From positions 1-33,177 of the forward strand of contig JASBYY010000036.1 of the NCBI GenBank assembly GCA_029983675.1: a DNA stretch of 33,177 nucleotides, given 5' to 3'. The notes under the pieces were generated by a model. It was given only the letters and a program-made list of their open reading frames with translations, searched no databases and was not told the DNA's origin. Position numbers and translations under genes: made by a program. The stretch is from Bacteroidales bacterium (lineage in GTDB: Bacteria; Bacteroidota; Bacteroidia; Bacteroidales; F082). Below are positions 25,643 through 33,177 of this stretch, one piece after another (the stretch's first letter is position 1; every line of letters starts with the position of its first letter).

Positions 25643-26422
25643 ATGGCCATTATCACTTTGACAACCGATTGGGGGAATGCCGGCTACTATGCAGCGGCGG
25701 TAAAAGGCACCATTTTATCACAATTGCCCGATGCTACCATTGTGGACATCACACACGAAATAGAACCTTTTAATGTTAGGGAAGCCAGTTTTATCATGCG
25801 CAATGCTTTTCGCCATTTTCCGGCGGGCACTATCCATATTATTGCGGTGGATTCCATAGAATCGGATAAGAATCCGCACGTGGTGGTGAAAGCATACGGA
25901 CAGTATTTCATCTCGACGGACAATGGTATTTTCAGTCATATCTTAGATGGAAAGATTGATGATGCCGTCATTAATGATGTGGTTCAGGATACGGGTTATT
26001 TTACTTTTGCCACGCGCGACCGTTTTGTCAAAGTGGCCGTGATGCTGGCCAGCGGAGAACCGTTATCGAGTATCGGACCGAAACGCGACAAGTTGAACGA
26101 CGGCGGTGTGTTTGCCCCTGTCGTGAAGCCCGATAGCATCGAGGGGGTGGTCATGTTTATCGATCATTACGAAAATCTGATTACCAATATCTCACGAGAG
26201 ACCTTCGACAAGGTTTGTCAAGGGAGGAAATTCAACATCCGTGTTATTGGCAGCTTGTACGACATCGAAACCATTTCAACCAGCTACTGCGATGTGGAAC
26301 GCTTAGACCCCGTCGCCTTGTTTGGCACGCATGGCTTCCTCGAATTGGCGCTTCGCAATGCCAATCTGGCATCATTGTGGGGCGTGGGAATCGACACTCA
26401 CGTTCTAATCAACTTCTATTGA
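25643..26422 (+). CDS. SAM hydrolase/hydroxide adenosyltransferase family (DUF62)
   Basis: 259 residues, normal for the family. Characterised members hydrolyse S-adenosylmethionine to adenosine and methionine; relatives are halogenases. Visible motifs are ITLTTDWGNAGYYAAAVKG at the N-terminus, IHIIAVDSIESD, GQYFISTDNGIFSHI (the DNG signature), and a C-terminal beta-barrel part with VVMFIDHYENLITNI (the family's D-x-x-GN-LxTN-like region) and ALFGTHGFLELALRNANLAS. Of the Asp-Arg-His set described for archaeal DUF62 enzymes, Asp70 is present. The position of the Arg reads DKN (Lys76/Asn77), and the usual TFHGRD reads TFATRD, so the His is Ala123. The activity may therefore differ. The 3' end overlaps convergent PAP2 by 18 nt. 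Confidence 0.88.
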   Translation: MAIITLTTDWGNAGYYAAAVKGTILSQLPDATIVDITHEIEPFNVREASFIMRNAFRHFPAGTIHIIAVDSIESDKNPHVVVKAYGQYFISTDNGIFSHILDGKIDDAVINDVVQDTGYFTFATRDRFVKVAVMLASGEPLSSIGPKRDKLNDGGVFAPVVKPDSIEGVVMFIDHYENLITNISRETFDKVCQGRKFNIRVIGSLYDIETISTSYCDVERLDPVALFGTHGFLELALRNANLASLWGVGIDTHVLINFY

Positions 26423-26980
26423 TTTTTTGCGCATCGCCCATTTGAATAGGCGCCATATTCCCCATCCTACAAGTAGCCCCAATAACGCTCCTGCAAGGAT
26501 GTCGCCGGGGTAGTGGTATCCGATGTAGATGCGGCTATAGCTTGAGATAAAAGCCCAAAAATAGAGTACGAAGCCTATCCAGTGTCCGCCTTGTTTCAAA
26601 GAAAGGGTTAGAAAAGTGGCGATGGCAAAAGTGTTGGCGGCATGCGAGGAAACAAAGCCATAATGTCCTCCGGCCATTCCTTTTGGGAGATGTATTAATC
26701 CCTGAAAATCAGCATTGTAACAGGGTCTCGGACGGTGAAACAAAGGCTTGCATACCGAAGCTGAGAGCTGGTCGGCGCAAAGTACCACAAGCCCGACGGC
26801 AAGAAACAACCCAATGCTTTTCCATCCGTATTGCCTGACGGCCAGATAGATAAGCAGGATGTAGAGCGGCATCCACACCCACATTCCGGTGATGGCAACC
26901 ATCACGTTATCGAGCCAATCGGTGTGAAGATGGTTGAGAAACAGAAACAGTTGCGAGTCGAAATCGAGGATGGTGTTCAT
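26405..26980 (-). CDS. PAP2-family membrane phosphatase
   Basis: 191 residues with five or six hydrophobic segments. The three PAP2 motifs are complete: KPLFHRPRP (Lys78 to Pro86, the KX6RP motif), SSHA (111-114, His113), and SRIYIGYHYPGD (149-160, with Arg150, His156 and Asp160). Such enzymes dephosphorylate lipid phosphates at the periplasmic face of the inner membrane, for example undecaprenyl diphosphate, phosphatidylglycerol phosphate or lipid A. The last gene of the probable ricT-gldH-PBP1A-obg operon, it starts 38 nt after obg. Peptidoglycan neighbours make undecaprenyl diphosphate recycling an attractive but unproven substrate. Its 3' end overlaps the convergent DUF62 gene. Confidence 0.9.
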   Translation of the reverse strand: MNTILDFDSQLFLFLNHLHTDWLDNVMVAITGMWVWMPLYILLIYLAVRQYGWKSIGLFLAVGLVVLCADQLSASVCKPLFHRPRPCYNADFQGLIHLPKGMAGGHYGFVSSHAANTFAIATFLTLSLKQGGHWIGFVLYFWAFISSYSRIYIGYHYPGDILAGALLGLLVGWGIWRLFKWAMRKKSIEVD

Positions 26981-27018
26981 GGGGTGTGGTTGGAATGATC
27001 AAGGCTCTTTATGCGGTG

Positions 27019-28035
27019 TCAGGCCTCGTTTGCTTCGTCCGTGGTGTCGTTGTTGAGGGTGAGCCAGATGAGGTCTTTCAGTTGGTCGATACCTTGTCCG
27101 GTGACGGAACAGATGAACACGTGCGGCAGGTCGTGCGGCAGGTCGCGTTTGATCTCCTTGATTTTATCGTCGTCGGCGAGGTCGCACTTGGTGATGGCCA
27201 GGATGCGGCTTTTATCCAGAAGTTCAGGGTTGTATTTTTTCAGTTCGTTGAGCAGGATGTCGTAGTCGTTGGCGACATTCTCGCTATCGGCAGGCACCAT
27301 GAAGAGCAGGGTGGAGTTGCGTTCGATGTGTCGCAAAAACCGGATGCCCAACCCTTTGCCTTCTGCGGCACCTTCGATAATACCCGGTATGTCGGCCATG
27401 ACAAACGATTGCTGGTCGCGGTAAGCCACGATGCCCAAGTTGGGCACTAAGGTGGTGAAGGGGTAGTCGGCAATTTCGGGTTTGGCCGCCGAGACGACCG
27501 ACAGCAAGGTCGATTTTCCGGCATTGGGGAATCCCACCAGTCCGACGTCAGCCAACACCTTGAGTTCCATGGTTATCCATTCTTCCTGAGAAGGCTCGCC
27601 AGGTTGTGCAAACTTGGGCGCTTGCATGGTGGCCGATTTAAAGAAAGCATTGCCTTTGCCGCCACGTCCTCCTTTGAGAAGGACAACGGTTTGTCCGTCT
27701 TCGGTGATCTCGCCCATCTGTTTGTGGTCCTCGGCGCGATAGGCTACCGTTCCCAACGGAACATCGATATAAATGTCTTTTCCGGCAGCACCGGTGAGTT
27801 GGTTTTTCCCGCCGTTCGTTCCGTCGTCGGCAAACAGATGTTTGGTGTATCTAAGGTGCAGCAGTGTCCAAAGCTGGGCGTTGCCACGCATGATGACATT
27901 ACCGCCGCGACCGCCGTTGCCACCGTCGGGACCGCCTTTCGGGATGTATTTCTCCCTGCGGAAATGCAGCGATCCGGAACCGCCTTTCCCCGAGCGGCAG
28001 AATATCTTTACATAATCAACGAAGTTTGAGTTCAT
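27019..28035 (-). CDS. obg: Obg/CgtA ribosome-assembly GTPase
   Basis: 338 residues. The N-terminal OBG domain (about 1-158) has the glycine-rich turns GGPDGGNGGRGGN and KGGRGGKGNA. The GTPase domain follows with G1 GFPNAGKST (168-176), switch DYPFTTLVPNLG, G3 DIPGIIEGA (215-223), G4 TKCD (282-285) and G5 CSVTGQG (309-315). It lacks the C-terminal OCT extension found in some Obg proteins, and ends in an acidic tail. Obg binds the 50S subunit and responds to GTP/ppGpp in ribosome maturation and growth control. It lies 73 nt downstream of PBP1A and 38 nt upstream of PAP2. A weak CACTTTTG at 28075-28082 could be an extra promoter. Confidence 0.96.
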   Translation of the reverse strand: MNSNFVDYVKIFCRSGKGGSGSLHFRREKYIPKGGPDGGNGGRGGNVIMRGNAQLWTLLHLRYTKHLFADDGTNGGKNQLTGAAGKDIYIDVPLGTVAYRAEDHKQMGEITEDGQTVVLLKGGRGGKGNAFFKSATMQAPKFAQPGEPSQEEWITMELKVLADVGLVGFPNAGKSTLLSVVSAAKPEIADYPFTTLVPNLGIVAYRDQQSFVMADIPGIIEGAAEGKGLGIRFLRHIERNSTLLFMVPADSENVANDYDILLNELKKYNPELLDKSRILAITKCDLADDDKIKEIKRDLPHDLPHVFICSVTGQGIDQLKDLIWLTLNNDTTDEANEA

Positions 28036-28108
28036 GGTAGGGCAATTTGGTGGGTTAGTATGGTATTAATGTCGCAAAAGTGTTTGTTGTCTTCTCATAT
28101 GCAACACA

Positions 28109-30367
28109 TCAGAATTCATCTTGAAATTCAGTGGATTCTTCTGTTTCGTATTGGTCGCAGTTGAAATTCAAGTCCACGTCGGGAGCTACGGGTTTGGCGA
28201 AGTCGCCTTTGCTGATTTTCAGGCTCGGGTCGTTGTAAACCTTACGCATGTACAAGGCCCAGATCGGCAGTGCGGTGCGCGATCCTTGTCCCAACTGGAT
28301 GCTCCTGAAATGAACGCTCCGGTCTTCGGCACCCACCCACACTCCTGTGGTGAGATCCGGCGTGATGCCCATGAAATAACCATCGCTTTGCCGTTGCGTC
28401 GTTCCTGTTTTTCCAGCGATGGGGTTGTTGAAGTTGTAGTAATAACGAAGCCGTATGCCGGTGCCGCTTTGCACGACACCCTTCATCAGCTCTATCATCT
28501 TATAGGCAGTGACTTCGCTCATGGCTTCCGATTCTTCGGGACTGAAACGCGCGATGACGTTGCCGTTGCGGTCTTCGATTTTGGTGATGAACATGGGCTT
28601 GATATAGACACCTTTGTTGGCGAAGGTGCTCATGGCGCCTACCATTTCGCTCAGTTTCAGGTCGCAAACACCGAGACAGATGGACGGCACGGCATCGATG
28701 GGGGATTCAACGCCCATGCGACGCGCCATGGCGATGACGGCTTCGGGACCGAAACGATTCATCAGATAGGCGGAAATCCAGTTGTTGGATTGCGCCAAGG
28801 CCCATTTCAAGGAGACCTCCTCGCCGACATGCTTGCCGCCGGTATTGCTCGGCTCCCAGAACTTGCCGTTGGGGAGCAGAATGCTGTATTGTATGTTCGG
28901 GATGCGTGTGCAGGGCGTGTACTCGCCTTCTTGCATGGCCAAAGCATACAGAAAAGGCTTGAAAGTGGAACCGACCTGACGGCGGGCCTGCATGACGTGG
29001 TCGTATTTGAAGAAACGAAGGTCCAAGCCGCCGACGTAGGCCTTCACATGGCCGGTGTTGCTTTCAATCGACATCAGGCCGGCCTGAAGGAACCACTTGT
29101 AGTAACGGATGGAATCCATAGGGGTCATAAGGGTGTCGATGGGGCCTTTCCATGAGAAGACAGTCATCTCGACGGGTTTGTTGAATGCTGCTTTGATGGA
29201 ATCTAGGCTTAACCCTGCAATCTTCAAGAGGCGATAACGCTCGCTGCGTTTCATCGAGGTTTCGAGAAGATGGTCGATTTCGTCTTTGTCGTTGAGTGCG
29301 AACGGCGCATTCTTATGTCCTTTCCAATGTCTGTAGAAGCTGGGCTGAAGATCGCCCCCCATAAATTCCTTGACGGCTTCTTCGGCATAACGTTGCATGC
29401 GCGAATCGATGGTGGTATAGATTTTCAATCCGTCGCGGTAAATGTTGTAGGGCTTTCCGTCGGCACGTGTGTGGCTGTTGGCCCATTCCATCAGCTCGGC
29501 CCTCAGATATTCACGGAAATAGGTGGCTTGTCCGCTGTTGTGATCCAAAACGCCGAAATGCGACATGTCAATGGGGATCTGCGACACGGAGTCATAGACG
29601 GAATCGGTGATGTAGCCATAGTGTGCCATCTGTTGCAGGGCCAGGTTGCGTCGCGTGATGGCGCGTTCGGGGTTGCGCACCGGACTAAAGCGTGTGGGAG
29701 CATTGACAACGCCGACTAACAGGGCGGACTCCTCAAGCGTGAGGTCTTTGGGGTCTTTGTCGAAAAAGGTTTTTGCTGCGGAACGTATGCCAAAGGCGTT
29801 GTGCCCGAACGACACCGTATTCAGATACATGGCGATGATCTCTTCCTTGGAATAGTTGTGCTCCAACTTGGTGGCCGTAATCCATTCCTGGAACTTGCGG
29901 ATGACCAGTTTGGCGGTATTCAGGTTCTCGCCACGTGGAAACAGGTTTTTCGCCAGCTGTTGTGTGATGGTGCTGCCGCCGCCACGGTGCCTTCCTGTCA
30001 AAACGCCAAACGCCACGCGGAGCAACGCCTTTTCGTCGATGCCGGAGTGCTGCTCGAACCGGGCGTCCTCGATGCTGACCAAGGCTTGGGGTAGGTAGGG
30101 CGAGAGGTCGCTATAGTGGGCGTTGGAACGGTTTTCGACATAATAGGTTCCCAGCAACTCGCCGTCAGCTGAAATGATCTCGGTGGCGAGATTGGTTTGC
30201 GGGTTCTCCAACTCGTCGAAGCCGGGCATCTCGCCGAAAAGCCCTTTCGCAATGCCGAAAAAGAACAGGACAAGGAAAGCCATTAGGCTTCCGAAAACAA
30301 TCCAAAGCACCTTTATCGCTTTCGAAGGGTTGCCTTTTGCGGTCTTTTTTGGAGAGGTAGTTGCCAT
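28109..30367 (-). CDS. mrcA: Bifunctional penicillin-binding protein 1A
   Basis: 752 residues. A cytoplasmic basic tail and one membrane helix (about 18-41) anchor the protein. The GT51 glycosyltransferase domain has SIEDARFEQHSGID (catalytic Glu100), RGGGSTITQQLAKNLFPR and KEEIIAMYLNTVSFGHNAFG. The transpeptidase domain has SxxK STFK (Ser467-Lys470), SNN (527-529) and KTGT (653-656). It polymerises glycan strands and cross-links stem peptides in the periplasm. The C-terminal tail is acidic (EESTEFQDEF). It lies 21 nt after gldH, in the order ricT-gldH-PBP1A that is familiar in Bacteroidota. All catalytic motifs are intact. Confidence 0.96.
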   Translation of the reverse strand: MATTSPKKTAKGNPSKAIKVLWIVFGSLMAFLVLFFFGIAKGLFGEMPGFDELENPQTNLATEIISADGELLGTYYVENRSNAHYSDLSPYLPQALVSIEDARFEQHSGIDEKALLRVAFGVLTGRHRGGGSTITQQLAKNLFPRGENLNTAKLVIRKFQEWITATKLEHNYSKEEIIAMYLNTVSFGHNAFGIRSAAKTFFDKDPKDLTLEESALLVGVVNAPTRFSPVRNPERAITRRNLALQQMAHYGYITDSVYDSVSQIPIDMSHFGVLDHNSGQATYFREYLRAELMEWANSHTRADGKPYNIYRDGLKIYTTIDSRMQRYAEEAVKEFMGGDLQPSFYRHWKGHKNAPFALNDKDEIDHLLETSMKRSERYRLLKIAGLSLDSIKAAFNKPVEMTVFSWKGPIDTLMTPMDSIRYYKWFLQAGLMSIESNTGHVKAYVGGLDLRFFKYDHVMQARRQVGSTFKPFLYALAMQEGEYTPCTRIPNIQYSILLPNGKFWEPSNTGGKHVGEEVSLKWALAQSNNWISAYLMNRFGPEAVIAMARRMGVESPIDAVPSICLGVCDLKLSEMVGAMSTFANKGVYIKPMFITKIEDRNGNVIARFSPEESEAMSEVTAYKMIELMKGVVQSGTGIRLRYYYNFNNPIAGKTGTTQRQSDGYFMGITPDLTTGVWVGAEDRSVHFRSIQLGQGSRTALPIWALYMRKVYNDPSLKISKGDFAKPVAPDVDLNFNCDQYETEESTEFQDEF

Positions 30368-30388
30368 GTCGGGGGGGCTTTGTGTGAT

Positions 30389-30856
30389 TTAAGGTTGTTT
30401 TTCAATGAAAATGCCGATGTCGGTGATGCCTTTCAGCTTGGTTTCACGCATGGCTTGTTCTATGGCGAAATGATAATTGCCGCTCAGAGGAAACCGCAGG
30501 TTGGGGTTGAGCGGAATGTGCAGGTCGCGCAGGCTGCCGCTGTTTTTGCCGATCCAGCGTCCTTCGGGAGTGGCGATGATGCATTCTATGGTGTCGTGCG
30601 TCACGTTGCCATTGGGCATGGTGGTGTGCAGAAACACGTACAGGTTGCTGTAGCGGTAGCTTTCGGCATGCCTGAGGTCAAAGCCAAACAGAAAGACATT
30701 GGTCGTATCGTTGACGGTAACATCGAAAGCGACGAGACTGTCCTGATGCCACTCGGCCTCCGGAATCACACGACGTTCGTTAAACTCACCCGATCCGCAG
30801 GAGGATAACGCAAAGCATAATAATGAAATCGCTGTCAGATATTTGATGGTCTTCAT
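30389..30856 (-). CDS. gldH: Gliding motility lipoprotein GldH
   Basis: 155 residues with a lipoprotein signal (MKTIKYLTAISLLCFALSSC; lipobox LSSC). The mature part has family features: EWHQDSLVAFDVTVNDTTNV, YRYSNLYVFLHTTMPNGN, DTIECIIATPEGRWIGKNSG, RDLHIPLNPNLRFP and a final GITDIGIFIEKQ. GldH was found as a protein needed for gliding in Flavobacterium johnsoniae and is kept in many non-gliding Bacteroidota. Its exact role is unsettled, probably in the cell envelope or linked to type IX secretion. It sits 35 nt after ricT and 21 nt before PBP1A. The T9SS sorting domains elsewhere in the window fit an organism with that pathway. Confidence 0.9.
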   Translation of the reverse strand: MKTIKYLTAISLLCFALSSCGSGEFNERRVIPEAEWHQDSLVAFDVTVNDTTNVFLFGFDLRHAESYRYSNLYVFLHTTMPNGNVTHDTIECIIATPEGRWIGKNSGSLRDLHIPLNPNLRFPLSGNYHFAIEQAMRETKLKGITDIGIFIEKQP

Positions 30857-30891
30857 GGGTTATATATTAACGCTCAAGGCATAAACTAATG

Positions 30892-32031
30892 TCATTCGTA
30901 TTTCTTCAAGTCCACCACGGTGCCGTCGTCGTTGAGATAGGTCTCCGAAGTGTCGGTATGCTGTTCCATGGTGGTGGCATAGTCCTCCAGTTTCTCCGGC
31001 TTTTGGCCTTTCTTGTTGAGGGCGATGATTTCCTTGACTTTTTCAGTCGGGATGGCCATGATATTGCTGCGGTCGTTGGTATAAGAGTACCACATGATGC
31101 CCTTGAACACATCGTTTTTCTGATGCACGGCGACGCCGCTCTTGAACTTAAGCGGAATATTGGGGTCGGGGAAGTCTTTGAGGGCATCTACGTAGGCTTC
31201 GTATTCGAAGTTGAGGCAGCATTTCAGCTTGCCGCATTGTCCGGCGAGTTTCTGGGGGTTGGGTGAGAGCTGCTGCACGCGTGCCACGCTGGTGGTCACC
31301 GACTTGAAATCGCAAATCCACGAGGCACAGCACAACTCGCGTCCACATGAACCGATGCCGCCTAACTTGGCCGATTCCTGCCTGACGCCGATTTGTCGCA
31401 TCTCCACGCGGATGCGGAACTCTTCGGCCATTTTTTTAATCAGCTCCCTGAAGTCCACACGGCCGTCGGCGGTGTAATAGAATATGGCTTTGGTTTTGTC
31501 GCCCTGAAACTCCACATCGTTCAACTTCATATCGAGGCCGAGATTTTCGGCGATCTTGCGTGTGCGGAACAAGGTGTTGTTTTCGATGCCAATGGCCGAC
31601 AGCCATTTTTCGACGTCGTTGGAACGGGCGCGGCGGTAGATTTTTTTCAGTTCGCCGACCGGGGTGCGGTGGCGTTTGCGTTTCATTTGACGTTCTACAA
31701 TGTCACCCGTAAGCGTCACGATGCCGATGTCGTGACCTATAGCGGCTTCAACGGCTACAATATCACCTTCCTGCAGGTCGAGTTCGGGAGGATAGTCGAA
31801 AAAATCCTTCCTGTCGTTTTTGAAGCGCACTTCGGCAAGGCAAGGCTTGGTGTCGGAAGGCTCAGCCTCGTAATCGCGCATCCAGTTGTATTGGTCCAGT
31901 TTGCTCGAACCGTGGTCAAGCATGATTTGACCCGTGTTAAACTCTGTATAACGACAGCAGCCACGGTTGAAACGGGGGTCTTCCTGGCATGAGGTGTCTT
32001 TATGTTGTTGAATTCCTTGTTGTTCTATCAT
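30892..32031 (-). CDS. ricT: PSP1-domain protein RicT (YaaT-like)
   Basis: 379 residues. The PSP1 core is clear: EVRFKNDRKDFFDYPPELDL, EGDIVAVEAAIGHDIGIVTL, DVEFQGDKTKAIFYYTADGR, VDFRELIKKMAEEFRIRVEM, then RQIGVRQESAKLGGIGSCGR with the cysteine clusters CGRELCCASW and CGQCGKLKCCLNFE-type (CGKLKCCLNF). In Bacillus, RicT forms an Fe-S-binding complex with RicA and RicF that affects RNase Y and mRNA maturation. Here the N-terminus (first 60 residues) adds Cys-containing sequence and the C-terminus carries a Thr/Asp-rich tail. It is the first gene of the five-gene operon, with a -7 element at 32069-32076. An upstream in-frame ATG would change little. Confidence 0.9.
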   Translation of the reverse strand: MIEQQGIQQHKDTSCQEDPRFNRGCCRYTEFNTGQIMLDHGSSKLDQYNWMRDYEAEPSDTKPCLAEVRFKNDRKDFFDYPPELDLQEGDIVAVEAAIGHDIGIVTLTGDIVERQMKRKRHRTPVGELKKIYRRARSNDVEKWLSAIGIENNTLFRTRKIAENLGLDMKLNDVEFQGDKTKAIFYYTADGRVDFRELIKKMAEEFRIRVEMRQIGVRQESAKLGGIGSCGRELCCASWICDFKSVTTSVARVQQLSPNPQKLAGQCGKLKCCLNFEYEAYVDALKDFPDPNIPLKFKSGVAVHQKNDVFKGIMWYSYTNDRSNIMAIPTEKVKEIIALNKKGQKPEKLEDYATTMEQHTDTSETYLNDDGTVVDLKKYE

Positions 32032-32068
32032 CTTTCAAAAGATATGTTTCCCTATACTATTAAACTTG

Positions 32069-32076
32069 CAAAAATA
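32069..32076 (-). promoter_or_regulatory. -7 element (TATTTTTG) of the ricT-gldH-PBP1A-obg-PAP2 operon
   Basis: TATTTTTGC on the minus strand, 37 nt before the ATG at 32031. It is the only strong -7 match upstream of this run of five closely spaced genes. A TTTTCG about 20 nt upstream is a poor -33 candidate. Confidence 0.55.
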
Positions 32077-32210
32077 ACCATTTATTTTGGATTTGACGAA
32101 AACCTGTTTTTGAATGTGTGGGGAGGGGAAGAGGATGGCGGTGCGCCCGTCCCGTTTTCATCAGAACCTGGCACACCTCATCAGTATCTGTCATGCCCTC
32201 ATCAAAAACA

Positions 32211-32270
32211 GTCATGCTGAACTCGATTCAGCATCTCCTCGCCAAACAGTGTTATCTTAATAGAACCATC
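32211..32270. repeat. Second, partial copy of the hairpin repeat
   Basis: A hairpin ATGCTGAA/TTCAGCAT (32214-32221 and 32227-32234, 5-nt loop) has the same geometry as the one at 25348-25368 and the same flanks (GTCAT before, ATCTC after). The following 32235-32270 matches 25424-25386 in the opposite orientation (CTTAATAGAAC shared). It abuts and seems to truncate the RhuM pseudogene. Confidence 0.72.
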
Positions 32271-32821
32271 TCCTGTTCGGCACGGTCTTCTGCCAAATCA
32301 AGGTAGGCAGATACAAGGCGGTTGATAGCGGTCATGTGTTTTTAGTCAAGGTAATTCTTGGCGATGGTAACATCCGACTTCATCACGAATATCTTCAAGC
32401 AAATCCCTGAAATAATCGTGTCCAAACTGTTCGCCTTTTTTCGAGCGGTTTTTGTCAAGCACATAGCCTTGGGTGATAAACGCATTGAGTGTTTTTGTAG
32501 CCCATTTCCTAAAGTGTGTAGCTTGTTCCGAATTGACCCGGTAGCCCACGGAGATAATGGTATCCAAAGGGTAGAATGCCACCTAGCGTGCTACTTGACG
32601 GGCGCCTTCGCTTTGAACTATTCGGATATCCGAATAGTTCCTTCTTCTGGCAATTCTCCGGCGCTGAATATGCTTTTCAAGTGTTCATTAATGGTGCTGA
32701 CATTCACGTTGAATAGTTCCGCCATACGCTTTTGTGTGAGCCAAAAAGTTCCATCTTCGTAGCGCACCTGGATGCTTACATCGCCATTGTCGTTCGTATA
32801 GAATATGATATTGCTTTCCAT
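32252..32821 (-). pseudogene. Decayed RhuM-family (Virulence_RhuM) gene
   Basis: The start MESNIIFYTNDNGDVSIQVR and KRMAELFNVNVSTINEHLKS match the N-terminus of RhuM-family proteins, which occur in genomic islands and have no firm function. The frame ends at TAG 32618-32620. One frame over it continues IVQSEGARQVAR, hits TAG (32583-32585, where a Lys is expected), and goes on as VAFYPLDTIISVGYRVNSEQ. Near 32380 a deletion with a frameshift joins RDLLEDIRD to KSDVTIAKNYLD. A TAA (32342-32344, where Glu is expected) follows, then NRLVSAYLDLAEDRAE. The rest of the family's C-terminus is missing and is replaced by the hairpin repeat. At least five lesions make a working product very unlikely. Confidence 0.85.
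32615..32640. repeat. Perfect 26-bp palindrome in the RhuM pseudogene
   Basis: The arm GAACTATTCGGAT (32615-32627) is followed directly by its exact reverse complement ATCCGAATAGTTC (32628-32640), with no loop. It coincides with the first frameshift of the RhuM pseudogene. Confidence 0.85.
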
Positions 32822-33089
32822 TCTTGAATTGTTTTGTTGTCTTAGCCGCAGATCCAAATAGCAAGTGTAAAAATAATGGTTTTTCCCTTGCAATGGCCTT
32901 CCGGGTCGCAATAAAAGCCAGCCCTAACCTTCACGGGTGAGACGATGACTTATGCGGTTGGTTTTTACAATCAGCGTTCAAAAGATGTCAAACGGAAAAG
33001 ATGCCGGACAAAAAATGTGCTTTTGCCGTTTTGTCCATGTTTTGCTTCAAATTTTTTCATGAAAAAGTTTTGTCGGTTCAAAAATTCAC

Positions 33090-33097
33090 TATTTTTG
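33090..33097 (+). promoter_or_regulatory. Promoter (TTTG-17-TATTTTTG) of the right-edge gene
   Basis: A -33-like TTTG at 33069-33072 and TATTTTTG at 33090-33097, spaced 17 nt, form one of the better promoter matches in the window. The ATG at 33103 begins only 5 nt after the -7 element. The region 32822-33089 otherwise shows nothing recognisable. Confidence 0.55.
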
Positions 33098-33102
33098 TGT
33101 CC

Positions 33103-33177
33103 ATGATACGACAGGAATTTGGCACGGGTTTCACAGCATGTTTCTCGCATGGCAGCGGCAAAAACCGCATGTTAGGC
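33103..33177 (+). CDS. Start of an unidentified gene cut by the window edge
   Basis: 25 codons are open to the last base: MIRQEFGTGFTACFSHGSGK, then NRMLG. No signal peptide or known motif is recognised in so short a piece. Support comes from the strong promoter directly upstream and the open frame. The near-zero leader suggests a leaderless mRNA. Function is not assigned. Confidence 0.45.
   Translation, partial: MIRQEFGTGFTACFSHGSGKNRMLG

Noticed and set aside
28121..29155. 344-codon plus-strand open frame
   Set aside because: It is antisense to the PBP1A transpeptidase domain, whose motifs are intact on the minus strand. Composition is that of a shadow frame.

Overview
The window reads as chromosome of a Bacteroidota bacterium, probably a Bacteroidales-like anaerobe. 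The evidence is two type IX secretion (T9SS) C-terminal sorting domains, the gliding lipoprotein GldH next to a PSP1/RicT protein, DUF4468-, GIN- and DUF4143-type proteins, weak or absent Shine-Dalgarno sequences, and repeated copies of the Bacteroidota -7 promoter element (TAnnTTTG) just upstream of gene starts. No tRNA, rRNA, CRISPR array or complete transposase was seen.

Left part (1-19.0 kb, all on the minus strand). Transcription runs right to left: a GIN-domain lipoprotein, a DUF4468 secreted protein, class II HMG-CoA reductase, a GYDIA-type GHMP kinase (probably the phosphomevalonate kinase step), a giant T9SS-secreted multidomain protein of about 2,776 residues, a membrane-bound TPR/HTH protein, diphosphomevalonate decarboxylase, mevalonate kinase, a small secreted protein and a DUF4143 ATPase. 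Four enzymes of the mevalonate route are therefore present but split into two pairs by the 8.3-kb secreted-protein gene and the regulator. HMG-CoA synthase and IPP isomerase are not in the window.

Middle (19.0-25.2 kb). rlmH, a zinc amidase with a C-terminal SPOR-like domain, and divergently from the amidase an LptD-like outer-membrane LPS assembly protein. A 91-codon orphan T9SS sorting domain follows lptD in the same frame behind two TGA stops. A hairpin with flanking A and T runs separates it from convergent phoH.

Right part (25.2-33.2 kb). An intergenic region holds a REP/BIME-like hairpin element, then a SAM hydrolase-family (DUF62) gene whose end overlaps a convergent PAP2 phosphatase. 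Next comes a probable five-gene minus-strand operon, ricT-gldH-PBP1A-obg-PAP2, with gaps of 21-73 nt. Beyond it lies a decayed RhuM-family gene, interrupted by a frameshift, two nonsense changes, an internal deletion and a second copy of the hairpin repeat. A new plus-strand gene starts at the right edge.

Most of the window is conserved envelope and isoprenoid housekeeping: precursors for isoprenoid carriers (mevalonate genes), lipid phosphate recycling (PAP2), peptidoglycan synthesis and cleavage (PBP1A, amidase), LPS export (LptD) and surface proteins (GldH, T9SS cargo). I did not find a clear undescribed multi-gene system. The best leads are the giant protein with four repeated modules, the three-site 23-nt repeat upstream of the DUF4143 ATPase, the dispersed hairpin element, the perfect palindrome at the RhuM frameshift, and the possibly leaderless promoters.
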